Positions 1 through 8,750 of a stretch of DNA of 64,000 bases are shown piece by piece. Both the position numbers and the translations under genes were made by a program. Below the pieces are notes generated by a model that worked only from the letters and a program-made list of their open reading frames with translations, had not been told where the DNA came from and made no database searches. Origin of the DNA: Thermoclostridium sp036562185 (GTDB taxonomy: Bacteria > Bacillota > Clostridia > DSM-8532); the NCBI GenBank assembly GCA_036562185.1, contig DATCKN010000129.1, positions 62,001 through 126,000 on the forward strand, given 5' to 3'. Position 1 is the stretch's first letter. Every line of letters begins with the position of its first letter.

Positions 1-2
1 CA

Positions 3-1253
3 ACTCCCGATGAAGGAATTTTCATGTCCACAACAACTGACCCGCATAAAGGCTGGGGACCGTTAACACATGTTAAAAAGACCAAAGGCTGGATAGATCC
101 GTGCCCTTTCTGGGATGACGATGGCAATGCATATCTTGTAAGCGCTTTCGCAAGAAGCAGGATAGGATTTAAGAGCATATTGCATTTGTCGCGCATGAAG
201 CCTGACGGGACAGGGCTTCTTGATGAAGGAGTGCACATTTTTGACGGAAACCTGAATCATCCGACAATAGAAGGTCCGAAAATGTACAAGCGAAATGGCT
301 ATTACTATATCTTTGCTCCTGCCGGCGGGGTAAAAACCGGCTGGCAGACCGTATTGCGATCCAGGAATATATACGGACCGTATGAAGACAGAATAGTAAT
401 GCATCAGGGCAAGACCGATATTAATGGCCCTCACCAGGGCGGATGGGTTGATACAAAGTCGGGCGAGCACTGGTTTATTCATTTCCAGGACAGATATGCC
501 TACGGCAGGATTGTCCACCTGCAACCAATGGTTTGGGTTGATGATTGGCCGGTTATCGGAAAAGACACAGAAAACAGCGGTACCGGCGAGCCGGTTGATA
601 TGTTCAGAAAGCCCGATGTAGGCGGTGTATTTCCCGTTCAGACACCGGAGACTTCCGATAACTTTGATAAAAGTTCACTTGGGCTTCAATGGCAATGGAA
701 TGCAAATCCACAGGAAAAATGGTATTCATTGAATGAAAGGCAGGGTTTCATCCGCCTATACAGCCTTAATAATTCAAATGAAACCGGGCTTTTGTATCAT
801 GCTCCTAATATTTTGACCCAGTTGTTCCAGGCACCGGAGTTCAGTGCATCAGCAAAACTCGAGTTTTCTCCTGGGGAAGTTGGCGATAAAGCAGGCATAG
901 TGGTTCTCGGGGATGAATATGTGTACCTGGCAATAGAAAAAACATCGGAAGGAAATAAAATAGTATGTTACCATGGCTCATCCACTGGTGACAGGTATAC
1001 CGAGAAACTGCTCGAATCGCACGATGCTGAGTCCGAAACCGTAATATTCAGAGTTGATGTAAAGAAGGAAGCAGTATGTTCATTTAGTTTTAGTTACGAC
1101 GGGGAAAACTTTAAGGAAACAGGGGATGTATTTACTGCAACTGCAGGCAAGTGGGTTGGTGCGAAACTTGGAATTTTTGCAATGAACAAAAACATGGACA
1201 GTTCGGGATACGCTGATTTTGACTGGGTTACAGTTAATAAGCCGGCCCGATAA
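3..1253 (+). CDS. Glycoside hydrolase family 43 protein (beta-xylosidase/arabinofuranosidase type), 5' end outside window
   Basis: The frame is open from base 3, and the residues before the first Met (TPDEGIF) read like family sequence, so the gene starts left of the window and the ATG at 24 is probably internal. The visible part begins inside the five-bladed propeller. The DPCPFWDDDGNAYLV stretch, usually near the second catalytic acid, and GPHQGGWVDTKSGEHWF are typical of xylosidase-like GH43. From about residue 210 the protein changes to a C-terminal beta-sandwich of the kind that completes the active site in GH43 beta-xylosidases. The N-terminal catalytic Asp cannot be seen. It probably removes xylose or arabinose from plant oligosaccharides. 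It is followed 55 bp later by GH105 and GH28 genes, which suggests work on pectin or arabinan side chains. Exact substrate unknown. Confidence 0.85.
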   Translation, partial: TPDEGIFMSTTTDPHKGWGPLTHVKKTKGWIDPCPFWDDDGNAYLVSAFARSRIGFKSILHLSRMKPDGTGLLDEGVHIFDGNLNHPTIEGPKMYKRNGYYYIFAPAGGVKTGWQTVLRSRNIYGPYEDRIVMHQGKTDINGPHQGGWVDTKSGEHWFIHFQDRYAYGRIVHLQPMVWVDDWPVIGKDTENSGTGEPVDMFRKPDVGGVFPVQTPETSDNFDKSSLGLQWQWNANPQEKWYSLNERQGFIRLYSLNNSNETGLLYHAPNILTQLFQAPEFSASAKLEFSPGEVGDKAGIVVLGDEYVYLAIEKTSEGNKIVCYHGSSTGDRYTEKLLESHDAESETVIFRVDVKKEAVCSFSFSYDGENFKETGDVFTATAGKWVGAKLGIFAMNKNMDSSGYADFDWVTVNKPAR

Positions 1254-1308
1254 AGCAGTAAAATAATGCCGTTATTGAAAAATTAATAATATAACCAGAG
1301 GTGACATT

Positions 1309-2403
1309 ATGAAAAAATATGAGAATAACTATGGTGTAAGAATGTGCGATTCGGTTATTAAGAGAGACAGCCTGCTCCCAATCAGATGGTCATACGATTA
1401 TGGGGTAGTATTTGAGGGAATGGAAAGGATCTGGCTGAAAACCCATGATGACAAATATTTTAAATACATTAAAGCCAATATGGACATATATGTTGATTCT
1501 CACGGATATATAGGACATTATCAACCCCATGAATACAACATAGACCATGTAAAGAACGGCAGGACCATTCTGATGCTATACAGAAATACGGGCGAGAGGA
1601 AATACAAGCTTGCTGCAAGCCTGATTCGTGAGCAGTTAAGGCGCCATCCCAGGACAAAAGAGGGCGGATTCTGGCACAAGTTTATATATCCGCATCAGAT
1701 GTGGCTGGATGGTATTTATATGGGTTCACCGTTCTATTGCGAATATGCTAAATTATTTAATGAACCCGACGCTTTTGACGATGTGGCACATCAAATAATT
1801 CTGATGTATGAAAAAGCGAAGGATCCAAAAACAGGGCTGTTATATCATGGATATGATGAGTCAAGAGGTATGAAATGGGCCGATGATAAAACAGGGTGTT
1901 CGCCTCACTTCTGGGGAAGAGCCATGGGCTGGTATGCAATGGCAATAGTAGATGTTCTGGATAATTTCCCCGAAAATCATGTAAAACGTGAACGATTATA
2001 CGAAATATTCAAAAATGTGATAGACGCTGTTATAAAAGTACAGGATGAAGAAACCGGGCTGTGGTGGCAGGTTCTTGACATGGCAGGAAGGGAAGGAAAC
2101 TACCTTGAATCGTCCTGCTCTTCAATGTTTGTATACTCAATAGCGAAAGGAATACGCCTTGGAATACTGGGTGAAGATTACTCCAAGTATTGTGAAAAAG
2201 GGTATGAAGGCATTATCAAGCATTTCATTGAAGAAGATGAAAATGGCCTGTTGAATCTGAAAGACACATGCCAGGTAGCGGGACTCGGAAATAACCCGTA
2301 CCGCGACGGTTCATACGAATACTATATCAGCGAACCAAGAGTCACGAATGATTTCAAGGGAATAGGTGCTTTCATACTTGCTTGTTCAGAGATGGAAAAA
2401 TAA
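1309..2403 (+). CDS. Unsaturated rhamnogalacturonyl hydrolase, GH105 (YteR/RhiN type)
   Basis: 364 aa, the usual size for this (alpha/alpha)6-barrel family. It hydrolyses the unsaturated galacturonyl residue left at the non-reducing end by pectate or rhamnogalacturonan lyases. Family stretches visible are PHQMWLDGIYMGSPFYCEY at about 128-146, with Asp134 the likely counterpart of the catalytic Asp of YteR, TGLLYHGYDE at about 175, and SPHFWGRAMGWYAMAIVD at about 198-215. The N-terminus has no signal peptide, so it acts in the cytoplasm on imported oligosaccharides. The start is ATG with AGAGGTGA seven bases upstream. It lies between GH43 and GH28 in one operon. Family assignment is firm; the precise oligosaccharide is inferred. 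Confidence 0.9.
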   Translation: MKKYENNYGVRMCDSVIKRDSLLPIRWSYDYGVVFEGMERIWLKTHDDKYFKYIKANMDIYVDSHGYIGHYQPHEYNIDHVKNGRTILMLYRNTGERKYKLAASLIREQLRRHPRTKEGGFWHKFIYPHQMWLDGIYMGSPFYCEYAKLFNEPDAFDDVAHQIILMYEKAKDPKTGLLYHGYDESRGMKWADDKTGCSPHFWGRAMGWYAMAIVDVLDNFPENHVKRERLYEIFKNVIDAVIKVQDEETGLWWQVLDMAGREGNYLESSCSSMFVYSIAKGIRLGILGEDYSKYCEKGYEGIIKHFIEEDENGLLNLKDTCQVAGLGNNPYRDGSYEYYISEPRVTNDFKGIGAFILACSEMEK

Positions 2404-2424
2404 ATATGTTTGGGAGTGAAAATT

Positions 2425-3717
2425 ATGAGCTATTCAACTGTTTTCAACATAACCGATTTTGGTGCGGTTCCTGATGGAAAAACCCTTTGTACCGAAGCTT
2501 TCAGAACTGCGGTGAAAAAATGCGAAGAAGCCGGCGGAGGTACGGTATATGTTCCGGCCGGCAAGTTTCTGACCGGCGCAATACATTTGGCCAGCAATGT
2601 AAACCTCCATATAGATGCAGGCGCAGTGCTGCTTTTCAGCCAGAATCCGGAAGATTATCCATTGGTATATTCCCGCTGGGAAGGGGAAGAGTCTGAAGTA
2701 TATTCTCCCCTGATTTATGGTGATAAGGTTGAAAATGTTTCAATAACCGGTTATGGCACATTGGACGGGCAGGGAGAAACGTGGTGGAAGCTGCACAGGG
2801 AGAAAAAGCTTAAATATCCGCGTCCAAGGTTTATATGCTTCCAGGAAAGCGAAAGAGTGCTGATCCAGGGAGTGAAAATCGTAAATTCCCCGGCGTGGAC
2901 GGTAAATCCGGTCCGCTGCAATAATGTTATAATTGAAGGAATTATGATCAAAAATCCTGCGGACTCGCCTAATACCGACGGGATAAATCCCGACTCATGC
3001 AGAAACGTCCGTATTGCAAATTGCTATGTCAGTGTCGGCGATGACTGTGTAACTTTAAAATCCGGAGTGGAATACAGTAAATACAGGGTTCCGTGCGAAA
3101 ATATCACCATTACGAACTGCACAATGCTCGACGGACACGGCGGAGTGGTAATCGGCAGTGAAATGAGCGGAAGTGTAAGGAATGTTACAATCTCAAACTG
3201 CGTTTTCGAAGGGACCGACAGGGGAATTCGCATTAAAAGCAGGCGTGGCCGCGGTGGCGTTGTTGAGGATATCCGCGTTAACAATATAATTATGAAGAAG
3301 GTAATGTGCCCGCTGGTAATGAACCTGTATTACTTCTGCGGAAAGGGCGGCAAGGACGCCATTGTCAAGGATAAAAATCCCCATCCTGTAAATGAAGGAA
3401 CACCTGCTTTCAGAAGAGTGCACCTGAGCAATATAACAGCCCGCGAAGCAGGAGCATGTGCCGGCTTCTTCTATGGCCTTCCCGAAATGCCAATAGAAGA
3501 TATCAGTTTTCATAACGTTTATGTTCATATGGCTGATGATGCGAAGCCTGACAAACCTGCCATGATGGATGATCTTGAGCCGATGAAAAAACGGGGTATA
3601 TACCTGAACAACGTAAAAGATGCAGTTTTCGATAATGTGAAGATTACAAACCATGAGGGAAAGGCATTTACAATAGAAAACTGCGAGGGGATAAGAATAA
3701 CAGATTGCACCGAATAA
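2425..3717 (+). CDS. Glycoside hydrolase family 28 (exo-polygalacturonase-like), intracellular
   Basis: A right-handed beta-helix protein of 430 aa. All four GH28 signatures are present: NTDG at 183-186, GDD at 205-207 (catalytic Asp residues 185, 206 and 207), GHG at 237-239 and RIK at 269-271. GH28 enzymes hydrolyse alpha-1,4 links in polygalacturonan or rhamnogalacturonan. No signal peptide is seen, so it probably trims imported pectic oligosaccharides, in line with the GH105 gene just upstream. An in-frame TTG at 2410 would add five residues, but GGGAGTG at 2412-2418 is correctly spaced only for the ATG at 2425, so that start is used. It is the last gene of the operon and is followed by a strong terminator. 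Confidence 0.9.
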   Translation: MSYSTVFNITDFGAVPDGKTLCTEAFRTAVKKCEEAGGGTVYVPAGKFLTGAIHLASNVNLHIDAGAVLLFSQNPEDYPLVYSRWEGEESEVYSPLIYGDKVENVSITGYGTLDGQGETWWKLHREKKLKYPRPRFICFQESERVLIQGVKIVNSPAWTVNPVRCNNVIIEGIMIKNPADSPNTDGINPDSCRNVRIANCYVSVGDDCVTLKSGVEYSKYRVPCENITITNCTMLDGHGGVVIGSEMSGSVRNVTISNCVFEGTDRGIRIKSRRGRGGVVEDIRVNNIIMKKVMCPLVMNLYYFCGKGGKDAIVKDKNPHPVNEGTPAFRRVHLSNITAREAGACAGFFYGLPEMPIEDISFHNVYVHMADDAKPDKPAMMDDLEPMKKRGIYLNNVKDAVFDNVKITNHEGKAFTIENCEGIRITDCTE

Positions 3718-3737
3718 ATGAGTAATTTTTACGAAAG

Positions 3738-3761
3738 CCGGCAGTTCTCTGCCGGTTTTTT
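3738..3761 (+). terminator. Rho-independent terminator of the pectin operon
   Basis: A perfect 7-bp stem, CCGGCAG at 3738-3744 and CTGCCGG at 3749-3755, closes a 4-base loop and is followed by six T. It lies 20 bp after the GH28 stop codon. Confidence 0.85.
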
Positions 3762-4004
3762 GCTTGCAATGCATTCAGTTGTTATAATCTGTTTACTAAA
3801 ATAACAATTAAGTGCGTTTATTTGTTACAATAATTAATAAAAACTAACATGCATATATGTGTTTGCCGCTTTGAATTATTAAACTTTTGGTACAGATATT
3901 AAAAACAGGGGTAATCTATAATTAATTATAAACACTCCGACATGATTTGTAAATATTTGTAACCTGATAGATATCTTTTACCATATTAATACCGAGGTGA
4001 TACT
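3760..4004 (+). promoter_or_regulatory. Intergenic region ahead of copA: possible promoter and an 8-bp direct repeat
   Basis: TTGCTT at 3760-3765 and TATAAT at 3783-3788 (17-bp spacer) form a candidate promoter, which would give a leader of about 210 nt. Nearer the gene, ATTTGTAA occurs twice on the same strand, at 3945-3952 and 3955-3962, one helical turn apart. This could be a regulator site, but it does not resemble the usual CsoR or CopY boxes. The region is AT-rich and holds no gene I can support. Confidence 0.35.
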
Positions 4005-6461
4005 TTGAAAAAAGAAACATTAGTTGTTACGGGAATGACATGCGCGGCCTGTGCAAAAGCAGTGGAGAGACATGTGGGCAAAGTAGCAGGTGTTATATCG
4101 GCCAATGTCAATCTTGCCACCGGGAAACTTACCGTGGAATATGATGAATTCTCAACTGATATTTCAAATATATATGAAGCTGTTAAGAAAGCCGGGTATG
4201 GTATTCAGGAGAAAACAAACAAAAGAGAGGTTATCATACCGGTAATGGGAATGACATGCGCTTCATGCGCAAAAAGTGTGGAAAGAGCCATAGGGAAACT
4301 CCCCGGAACGGTTGAAGTCAGTGTAAATTATGCCACCGAAAAAGCAAAGGTTGTGTATGATCCCGGCATGACAAGGCTGTCTGAGATAAGGCATGCTATA
4401 GAAAAGGCAGGATATAAACCCCTTGATGCAGATACAGGTGAGAAGACAGACCGTGAAAAAGACCTTAGGGAAAAAGAAAAGAGGACTTTACTAACCAAGT
4501 TTATTGTATCTGCAATATTCACAGTACCTCTTTTTTATATTGCAATGGGACACATGGTCAATTTACCCGTACCCGAAAAAATAATGCCCGATATGCACCC
4601 GTTAAGCTTCAGTTTGATTCAGCTTGCTCTTGTAATCCCTGTGATGATAGCCGGCCACAGGTTTTACACTGTAGGTTTTTCCAGGCTTTTCAGATTTGAA
4701 CCGAATATGGACTCATTGATTGCAATAGGTACAAGTGCCGCATTTATTTACGGTTTATATGCGGTTTTCCAGATACTGAAAGGGAATGGTGAATATGCCC
4801 ATGAACTGTATTTTGAATCCATTGGCGTAATAATAACATTAATACTTCTTGGAAAATTCCTTGAATCGGTAAGCAAAGGTAAAACATCCGAGGCAATAAA
4901 AAAGCTAATGAGCCTTGCACCAAAAAACGCCACAGTGATTATTGACGGGAAGGAAATGGAAATTCCGGTGGAAGAGGTTGAAGTGGGTGACATAGTTGTG
5001 GTAAAACCCGGAGAAAGAATACCCGTTGACGGGGAAGTGACAGAAGGAAGCACCTCTGTTGACGAATCCATGCTAACCGGCGAAAGCATACCTGTTGAAA
5101 AGTTCAGGGGCAGCAAAGTGGTAGGTGCGAGCATTAATAAAAACGGAACAATAAAATTCGTGGCAGAACGGGTGGGAAAAGACACAACTCTTGCGAATAT
5201 AATAAAACTAGTTGAAGATGCACAGGGGTCAAAAGCTCCTATTGCAAAAACTGCTGATATTATTGCAGGCTATTTTGTACCTGTGGTTATTGCAATTGCC
5301 GTTCTTTCAGCATTTGCATGGTTTATCTCAGGTGAATCGGTGACCTTTGCCCTTACAATATTGGTTTCTGTTCTGGTTATTGCATGCCCATGTGCCCTGG
5401 GCCTTGCAACGCCAACGGCGATTATGGTGGGAACGGGCAAAGGGGCGGAATACGGTGTGCTCATAAAGAGCGGTGAAGCACTTGAAACAGCGCATAAGAT
5501 AAACATGATTGTATTTGACAAAACCGGGACAATCACCGAAGGCAAGCCCACGGTAACCGATATTATCCCCGCAGGCGGTATTAATGAGGATGAACTGCTG
5601 AGACTGTCGGCTTCTGCCGAAAAAGGTTCAGAGCATCCGCTGGGAGAAGCAATTGTAAACAGCGCATTGGAACGCAATCTGAACCTGCTTGCAGCAGAAA
5701 AGTTTGAAGCAATCCCGGGTGAAGGCATTGAAGTGATTGTTGACGGGAAGCAAGTGCTAATCGGTAATAAAAAACTAATGGAGGACAGGAATATAAAATT
5801 AACGCTGGGGGCAGAATTAGAAAGGCTGTCAACCGAAGGAAAAACACCGATGATTGTTGCGGTCGACGGTAAAGAGGAAGGAGTCATTGCTGTTGCCGAT
5901 GTCATAAAACCAAGCAGTAAAAAGGCAATAGAGAAGTTGCACAGAATGGGCATACAAGTTGCAATGCTTACCGGAGATAACAAAAAAACCGCATCTGCAA
6001 TTGCACGCCAGGTAGGAATAGACAGGGTTCTGGCCGAAGTGCTTCCACAGGATAAGGCAAACGAAGTGTTGAAGCTTCAGCAGGAAGGCTATAAAGTGGC
6101 AATGGTGGGCGACGGGATAAATGATGCGCCGGCATTGGCACAGGCAGATACAGGAATAGCAATCGGATCAGGTACCGATGTAGCCATGGAATCGGCAGAT
6201 ATTGTCCTGATGAAAAGTGATTTGATGGATGTGCCCACGGCAATACAATTAAGCAAAAGAACCATCCGAAATATAAAACAGAATTTGTTCTGGGCATTTG
6301 CCTATAATACGGCAGGAATTCCCGTTGCAGCAGGGTTGTTGCACCTTTTCGGAGGCCCGCTTCTGAATCCCATGATTGCAGCGGCTGCAATGGCTTTCAG
6401 TTCGGTATCGGTTCTGACGAATGCTTTAAGACTGAAAAGATTTAAGCCGATACATGAATAG
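4005..6461 (+). CDS. copA: Copper-translocating P1B-type ATPase CopA
   Basis: An 818-aa integral membrane pump that exports Cu(I) with ATP. Two N-terminal heavy-metal-binding domains carry GMTCAAC (Cys13, Cys16) and GMTCASC (Cys85, Cys88). Then come the transmembrane segments, the metal-channel CPC motif at 461-463, the phosphorylation motif DKTGT with Asp505, an SEHPLG motif typical of P1B pumps, and the GDGIND hinge. The start is TTG, four bases after GAGGTGA; no better start is available. CopZ follows 69 bp downstream. No CsoR- or CopY-type regulator gene lies next to it, so any copper sensor must be encoded elsewhere. CPC plus two CxxC domains makes Cu(I) the most likely metal. Confidence 0.95.
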   Translation: MKKETLVVTGMTCAACAKAVERHVGKVAGVISANVNLATGKLTVEYDEFSTDISNIYEAVKKAGYGIQEKTNKREVIIPVMGMTCASCAKSVERAIGKLPGTVEVSVNYATEKAKVVYDPGMTRLSEIRHAIEKAGYKPLDADTGEKTDREKDLREKEKRTLLTKFIVSAIFTVPLFYIAMGHMVNLPVPEKIMPDMHPLSFSLIQLALVIPVMIAGHRFYTVGFSRLFRFEPNMDSLIAIGTSAAFIYGLYAVFQILKGNGEYAHELYFESIGVIITLILLGKFLESVSKGKTSEAIKKLMSLAPKNATVIIDGKEMEIPVEEVEVGDIVVVKPGERIPVDGEVTEGSTSVDESMLTGESIPVEKFRGSKVVGASINKNGTIKFVAERVGKDTTLANIIKLVEDAQGSKAPIAKTADIIAGYFVPVVIAIAVLSAFAWFISGESVTFALTILVSVLVIACPCALGLATPTAIMVGTGKGAEYGVLIKSGEALETAHKINMIVFDKTGTITEGKPTVTDIIPAGGINEDELLRLSASAEKGSEHPLGEAIVNSALERNLNLLAAEKFEAIPGEGIEVIVDGKQVLIGNKKLMEDRNIKLTLGAELERLSTEGKTPMIVAVDGKEEGVIAVADVIKPSSKKAIEKLHRMGIQVAMLTGDNKKTASAIARQVGIDRVLAEVLPQDKANEVLKLQQEGYKVAMVGDGINDAPALAQADTGIAIGSGTDVAMESADIVLMKSDLMDVPTAIQLSKRTIRNIKQNLFWAFAYNTAGIPVAAGLLHLFGGPLLNPMIAAAAMAFSSVSVLTNALRLKRFKPIHE

Positions 6462-6530
6462 ACTGCATTAAAATAAAAAAGGTTAAAATAAATATCAAAG
6501 ACAGCAAAGCTGTTTCAGGAGGTGAATGAA

Positions 6531-6740
6531 ATGCCAAAAAAAGTATATATTGAAGGAATGTCATGCAATAACTGCGTTAAGCATGTTCATGAAGCATTGA
6601 TCCAAATTGACGGTGTAAAGGATGTACGGGTCAGCCTTGAAGAGAAGTGTGCCGAAATTGAACTTGCACATGAGGTTGGTAATGATGTAATAAAAGAAGC
6701 TGTTGAAGATGCAGGATACGATGTTATAAAAATAGAATAA
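6531..6740 (+). CDS. copZ: Copper chaperone CopZ (heavy-metal-associated domain)
   Basis: A 69-aa single HMA domain with metal site GMSCNNC (Cys12, Cys15). Such proteins bind Cu(I) in the cytosol and pass it to the N-terminal domains of CopA. A GTG at 6522 is in frame, but AGGAGGTG at 6517-6524 overlaps it and sits correctly for the ATG at 6531. It is directly downstream of copA and almost certainly co-transcribed. Confidence 0.93.
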   Translation: MPKKVYIEGMSCNNCVKHVHEALIQIDGVKDVRVSLEEKCAEIELAHEVGNDVIKEAVEDAGYDVIKIE

Positions 6741-6747
6741 ATTACAA

Positions 6748-6769
6748 AAGGTGGCTGAATTGCCACCTT
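6748..6769 (+). terminator. Probable terminator after copZ
   Basis: AAGGTGGC at 6748-6755 pairs perfectly with GCCACCTT at 6762-6769 around a 6-base loop. The T tract that follows is short (AATTT), so termination may be incomplete. Confidence 0.6.
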
Positions 6770-6876
6770 AATTTGGTATAATACTACTATTTATTGAACT
6801 GGATAACTGTGATAAAATAGTGTTTAGCTGTGCTACAAAAGTTAACATAATATTTCACGGATTTCAGGGGGACAAA

Positions 6877-7800
6877 ATGAATTTTCTGATTGTGTTAAGA
6901 CAGGTTATAATTCTGCTGATTATTATGATTGTGGGTGTTGTTGCCGGTAAGAAAGGCATTATAGCAGACTGCGCATCGAAAAAACTCTCAGAACTTTTGT
7001 TATATGTAACCAATCCGTTGCTGGTGCTTGGTTCATTTTTCTTTGAGTATTCAGCAGAAAAATTAAAAAATGGTTTGTTTGTATTTTTAATAGCCATATG
7101 TTTTTACTTCTTGAGTATTTTACTGTCAAGTGTACTATTCAGGGGATTTAACGAAAATGTCAAACCTATAATGCGTTTCTCTTCCGTCTTTTCAAATGTA
7201 GCTTTTATAGGGCTTCCCATGATGAAGGCTCTCTATGGTCAGGATGGAGTATTTTTAGGCTCTTTTTACATTGTCGCTTTTAATATTTTTGTCTGGACTT
7301 TTGGTTATACCATGTACGGGGATGCAAAGGAAAGCGGAGGAATGAAGGGTTTGCTGAAAAAAGCACTGCTTAACCCGTCGGTCATTGCGGTTTATGTGGG
7401 CATTATCATTTTTGTTTTCCGTATTCCGGTGCCCGATGTAGTAAGAAGCGCGGTTGCGTATGTCGGCGACATGACAATGCCGCTGTCCATGCTTATAATA
7501 GGAGCGCTAATCAGCACCACAAAGGTGAAGGAACTTGTAAATGATTTCAAGGTATATTATGTAGCTGCAGTAAGATTAATTTTAATGCCTTTGCTTGCTT
7601 ATGGAATTTTATATTTGATAGGTGTTCCGATGACAGTTACGTCAGTTGTTGTTACAGCTCTTTCAATGCCGGTAGCTGCAACTACCACAATATTCGCCGA
7701 CTTGTTCAACAAGGATGCGATATTTGCATCCAAAGCCGTTATGCTGTCCACTATATTGTCCATTATTACCGCTCCGCTGATAGTTGGTATGTTGAGATAA
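6877..7800 (+). CDS. AEC-family permease (auxin efflux carrier / malate permease-like)
   Basis: A 307-aa protein made almost entirely of hydrophobic segments, about ten, with the usual two-half arrangement of the AEC family. Typical pieces are the KLSELLLYVTNPLLVLGSF stretch near the N-terminus, FSNVAFIGLPMMKALYG, and near the C-terminus ALSMPVAATTTIFADLF. Members export or exchange small organic anions such as malate, but the substrate cannot be read from the sequence. Upstream in-frame ATGs exist, but the ribosome site AGGGGG at 6866-6871 is placed for the ATG at 6877. It appears to be a single gene, with convergent transcription from the amidohydrolase downstream. Confidence 0.85.
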   Translation: MNFLIVLRQVIILLIIMIVGVVAGKKGIIADCASKKLSELLLYVTNPLLVLGSFFFEYSAEKLKNGLFVFLIAICFYFLSILLSSVLFRGFNENVKPIMRFSSVFSNVAFIGLPMMKALYGQDGVFLGSFYIVAFNIFVWTFGYTMYGDAKESGGMKGLLKKALLNPSVIAVYVGIIIFVFRIPVPDVVRSAVAYVGDMTMPLSMLIIGALISTTKVKELVNDFKVYYVAAVRLILMPLLAYGILYLIGVPMTVTSVVVTALSMPVAATTTIFADLFNKDAIFASKAVMLSTILSIITAPLIVGMLR

Positions 7801-7844
7801 GAAGTTATATTTCGGAGGGTTCCTTCGTTTTGGCTGCTGTCCTT

Positions 7845-8639
7845 TCAAATGTTCAGCAGCCTGGCAGCATTTGAGTACAGGATTGCATCTTTTTCCTGCT
7901 CAGTCAAATCCAAATTAAGGAACCTGTCCAGCTCTTCACTGAAATCCCACATCGGATAGTCGGTACCAAAAAGGAATTTGCCGGCACCGTGGTTTCTAAT
8001 CATATTTACAGCTTCTTCGGGCTTAAGAAAAGCAAGGGAACTGGATGTATCCATGTACAGGTTTTTCCCTGTAAGGTACCTGCAGGAGTCATTCCACATC
8101 CTGTAACCTCCGAAATGAGCCGCAATTACGGTTAGATCAGGAAAGAGCCGAAGTACGTTTGAAAGCCTTTCAGGGCTTGAGGAATCACGATTTTCATCTC
8201 CCATATGGATGAGCAACGGAAGTTTTCCCTGGATGGAAGCATATATCGGCATCATTGACCGATCGTCAATATTGAAATTCTGGAATTCAGGATGCAGTTT
8301 TATGCCTTTAAGTCCTGATGAAATAATTCTCTGAACTTCGGCATCGGGATTTTTGATGCCGGGATGAAGCGTTCCGAAACCTATAATATTATCGTGTTCT
8401 TTTGCTGTTTTGGCAATAAAATCATTTATTGCTCTAACCTGTTCAGCATGGGTTGCCGATGAATGTACCACAAATTTTTCAACACCGTTTTGCCTGCCGG
8501 TCTCCAGCAGATCATCAACCGTCCCTTTTCCGGACATTTTAAGGTTATAATAATTTCCAATATTTAAGACTGCTTTTTCAGCAACCTTGTCAGGAAAAAT
8601 GTGGGTATGGATGTCAATAATTCTGTACGTTTTTTTCAT
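7845..8639 (-). CDS. Amidohydrolase family 2 (TIM-barrel metal-dependent hydrolase)
   Basis: A 264-aa single-domain protein. It starts with the metal-binding HTHIFP motif (residues about 9-14) and ends with FGTDYPMWD, which supplies the conserved late Asp of the superfamily. AAHFGG supplies the mid-barrel His. PF04909-type members include decarboxylases and lactone or amide hydrolases, and the substrate cannot be called here. The start is the ATG at 8639, with GGGAG at 8651-8647 spaced seven bases away. A longer in-frame upstream start lacks a ribosome site. It is transcribed downstream of, and possibly together with, the ECF S-component gene, separated by a large hairpin. Confidence 0.85.
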   Translation of the reverse strand: MKKTYRIIDIHTHIFPDKVAEKAVLNIGNYYNLKMSGKGTVDDLLETGRQNGVEKFVVHSSATHAEQVRAINDFIAKTAKEHDNIIGFGTLHPGIKNPDAEVQRIISSGLKGIKLHPEFQNFNIDDRSMMPIYASIQGKLPLLIHMGDENRDSSSPERLSNVLRLFPDLTVIAAHFGGYRMWNDSCRYLTGKNLYMDTSSSLAFLKPEEAVNMIRNHGAGKFLFGTDYPMWDFSEELDRFLNLDLTEQEKDAILYSNAARLLNI

Positions 8640-8683
8640 GTAAATTCTCCCGTTATTACTTGTTACTGCCCATAAGCCGCCGT

Positions 8684-8717
8684 ACACAGGCTTATGCCTG
8701 TGCCGGTAAGCCTGTGT
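8684..8717 (-). repeat. Perfect 11-bp inverted repeat between two minus-strand genes
   Basis: ACACAGGCTTA at 8684-8694 pairs with TAAGCCTGTGT at 8707-8717 around a 12-base loop. It lies between the ECF S-component gene and the amidohydrolase gene. No T tract follows on the minus strand, so it is not a classical terminator. It could stabilise the upstream message or separate the two genes' expression. Confidence 0.6.
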
Positions 8718-8750
8718 TCAGAAGTAAAACATCTCGCTTTTATCTGTTTA

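Noticed and set aside
5270..5983. Long minus-strand frame (237 codons) inside copA
   Set aside because: A shadow of a strongly coding gene; the translation is low complexity (Ser/Pro/Ile rich) and copA motifs are intact on the plus strand.
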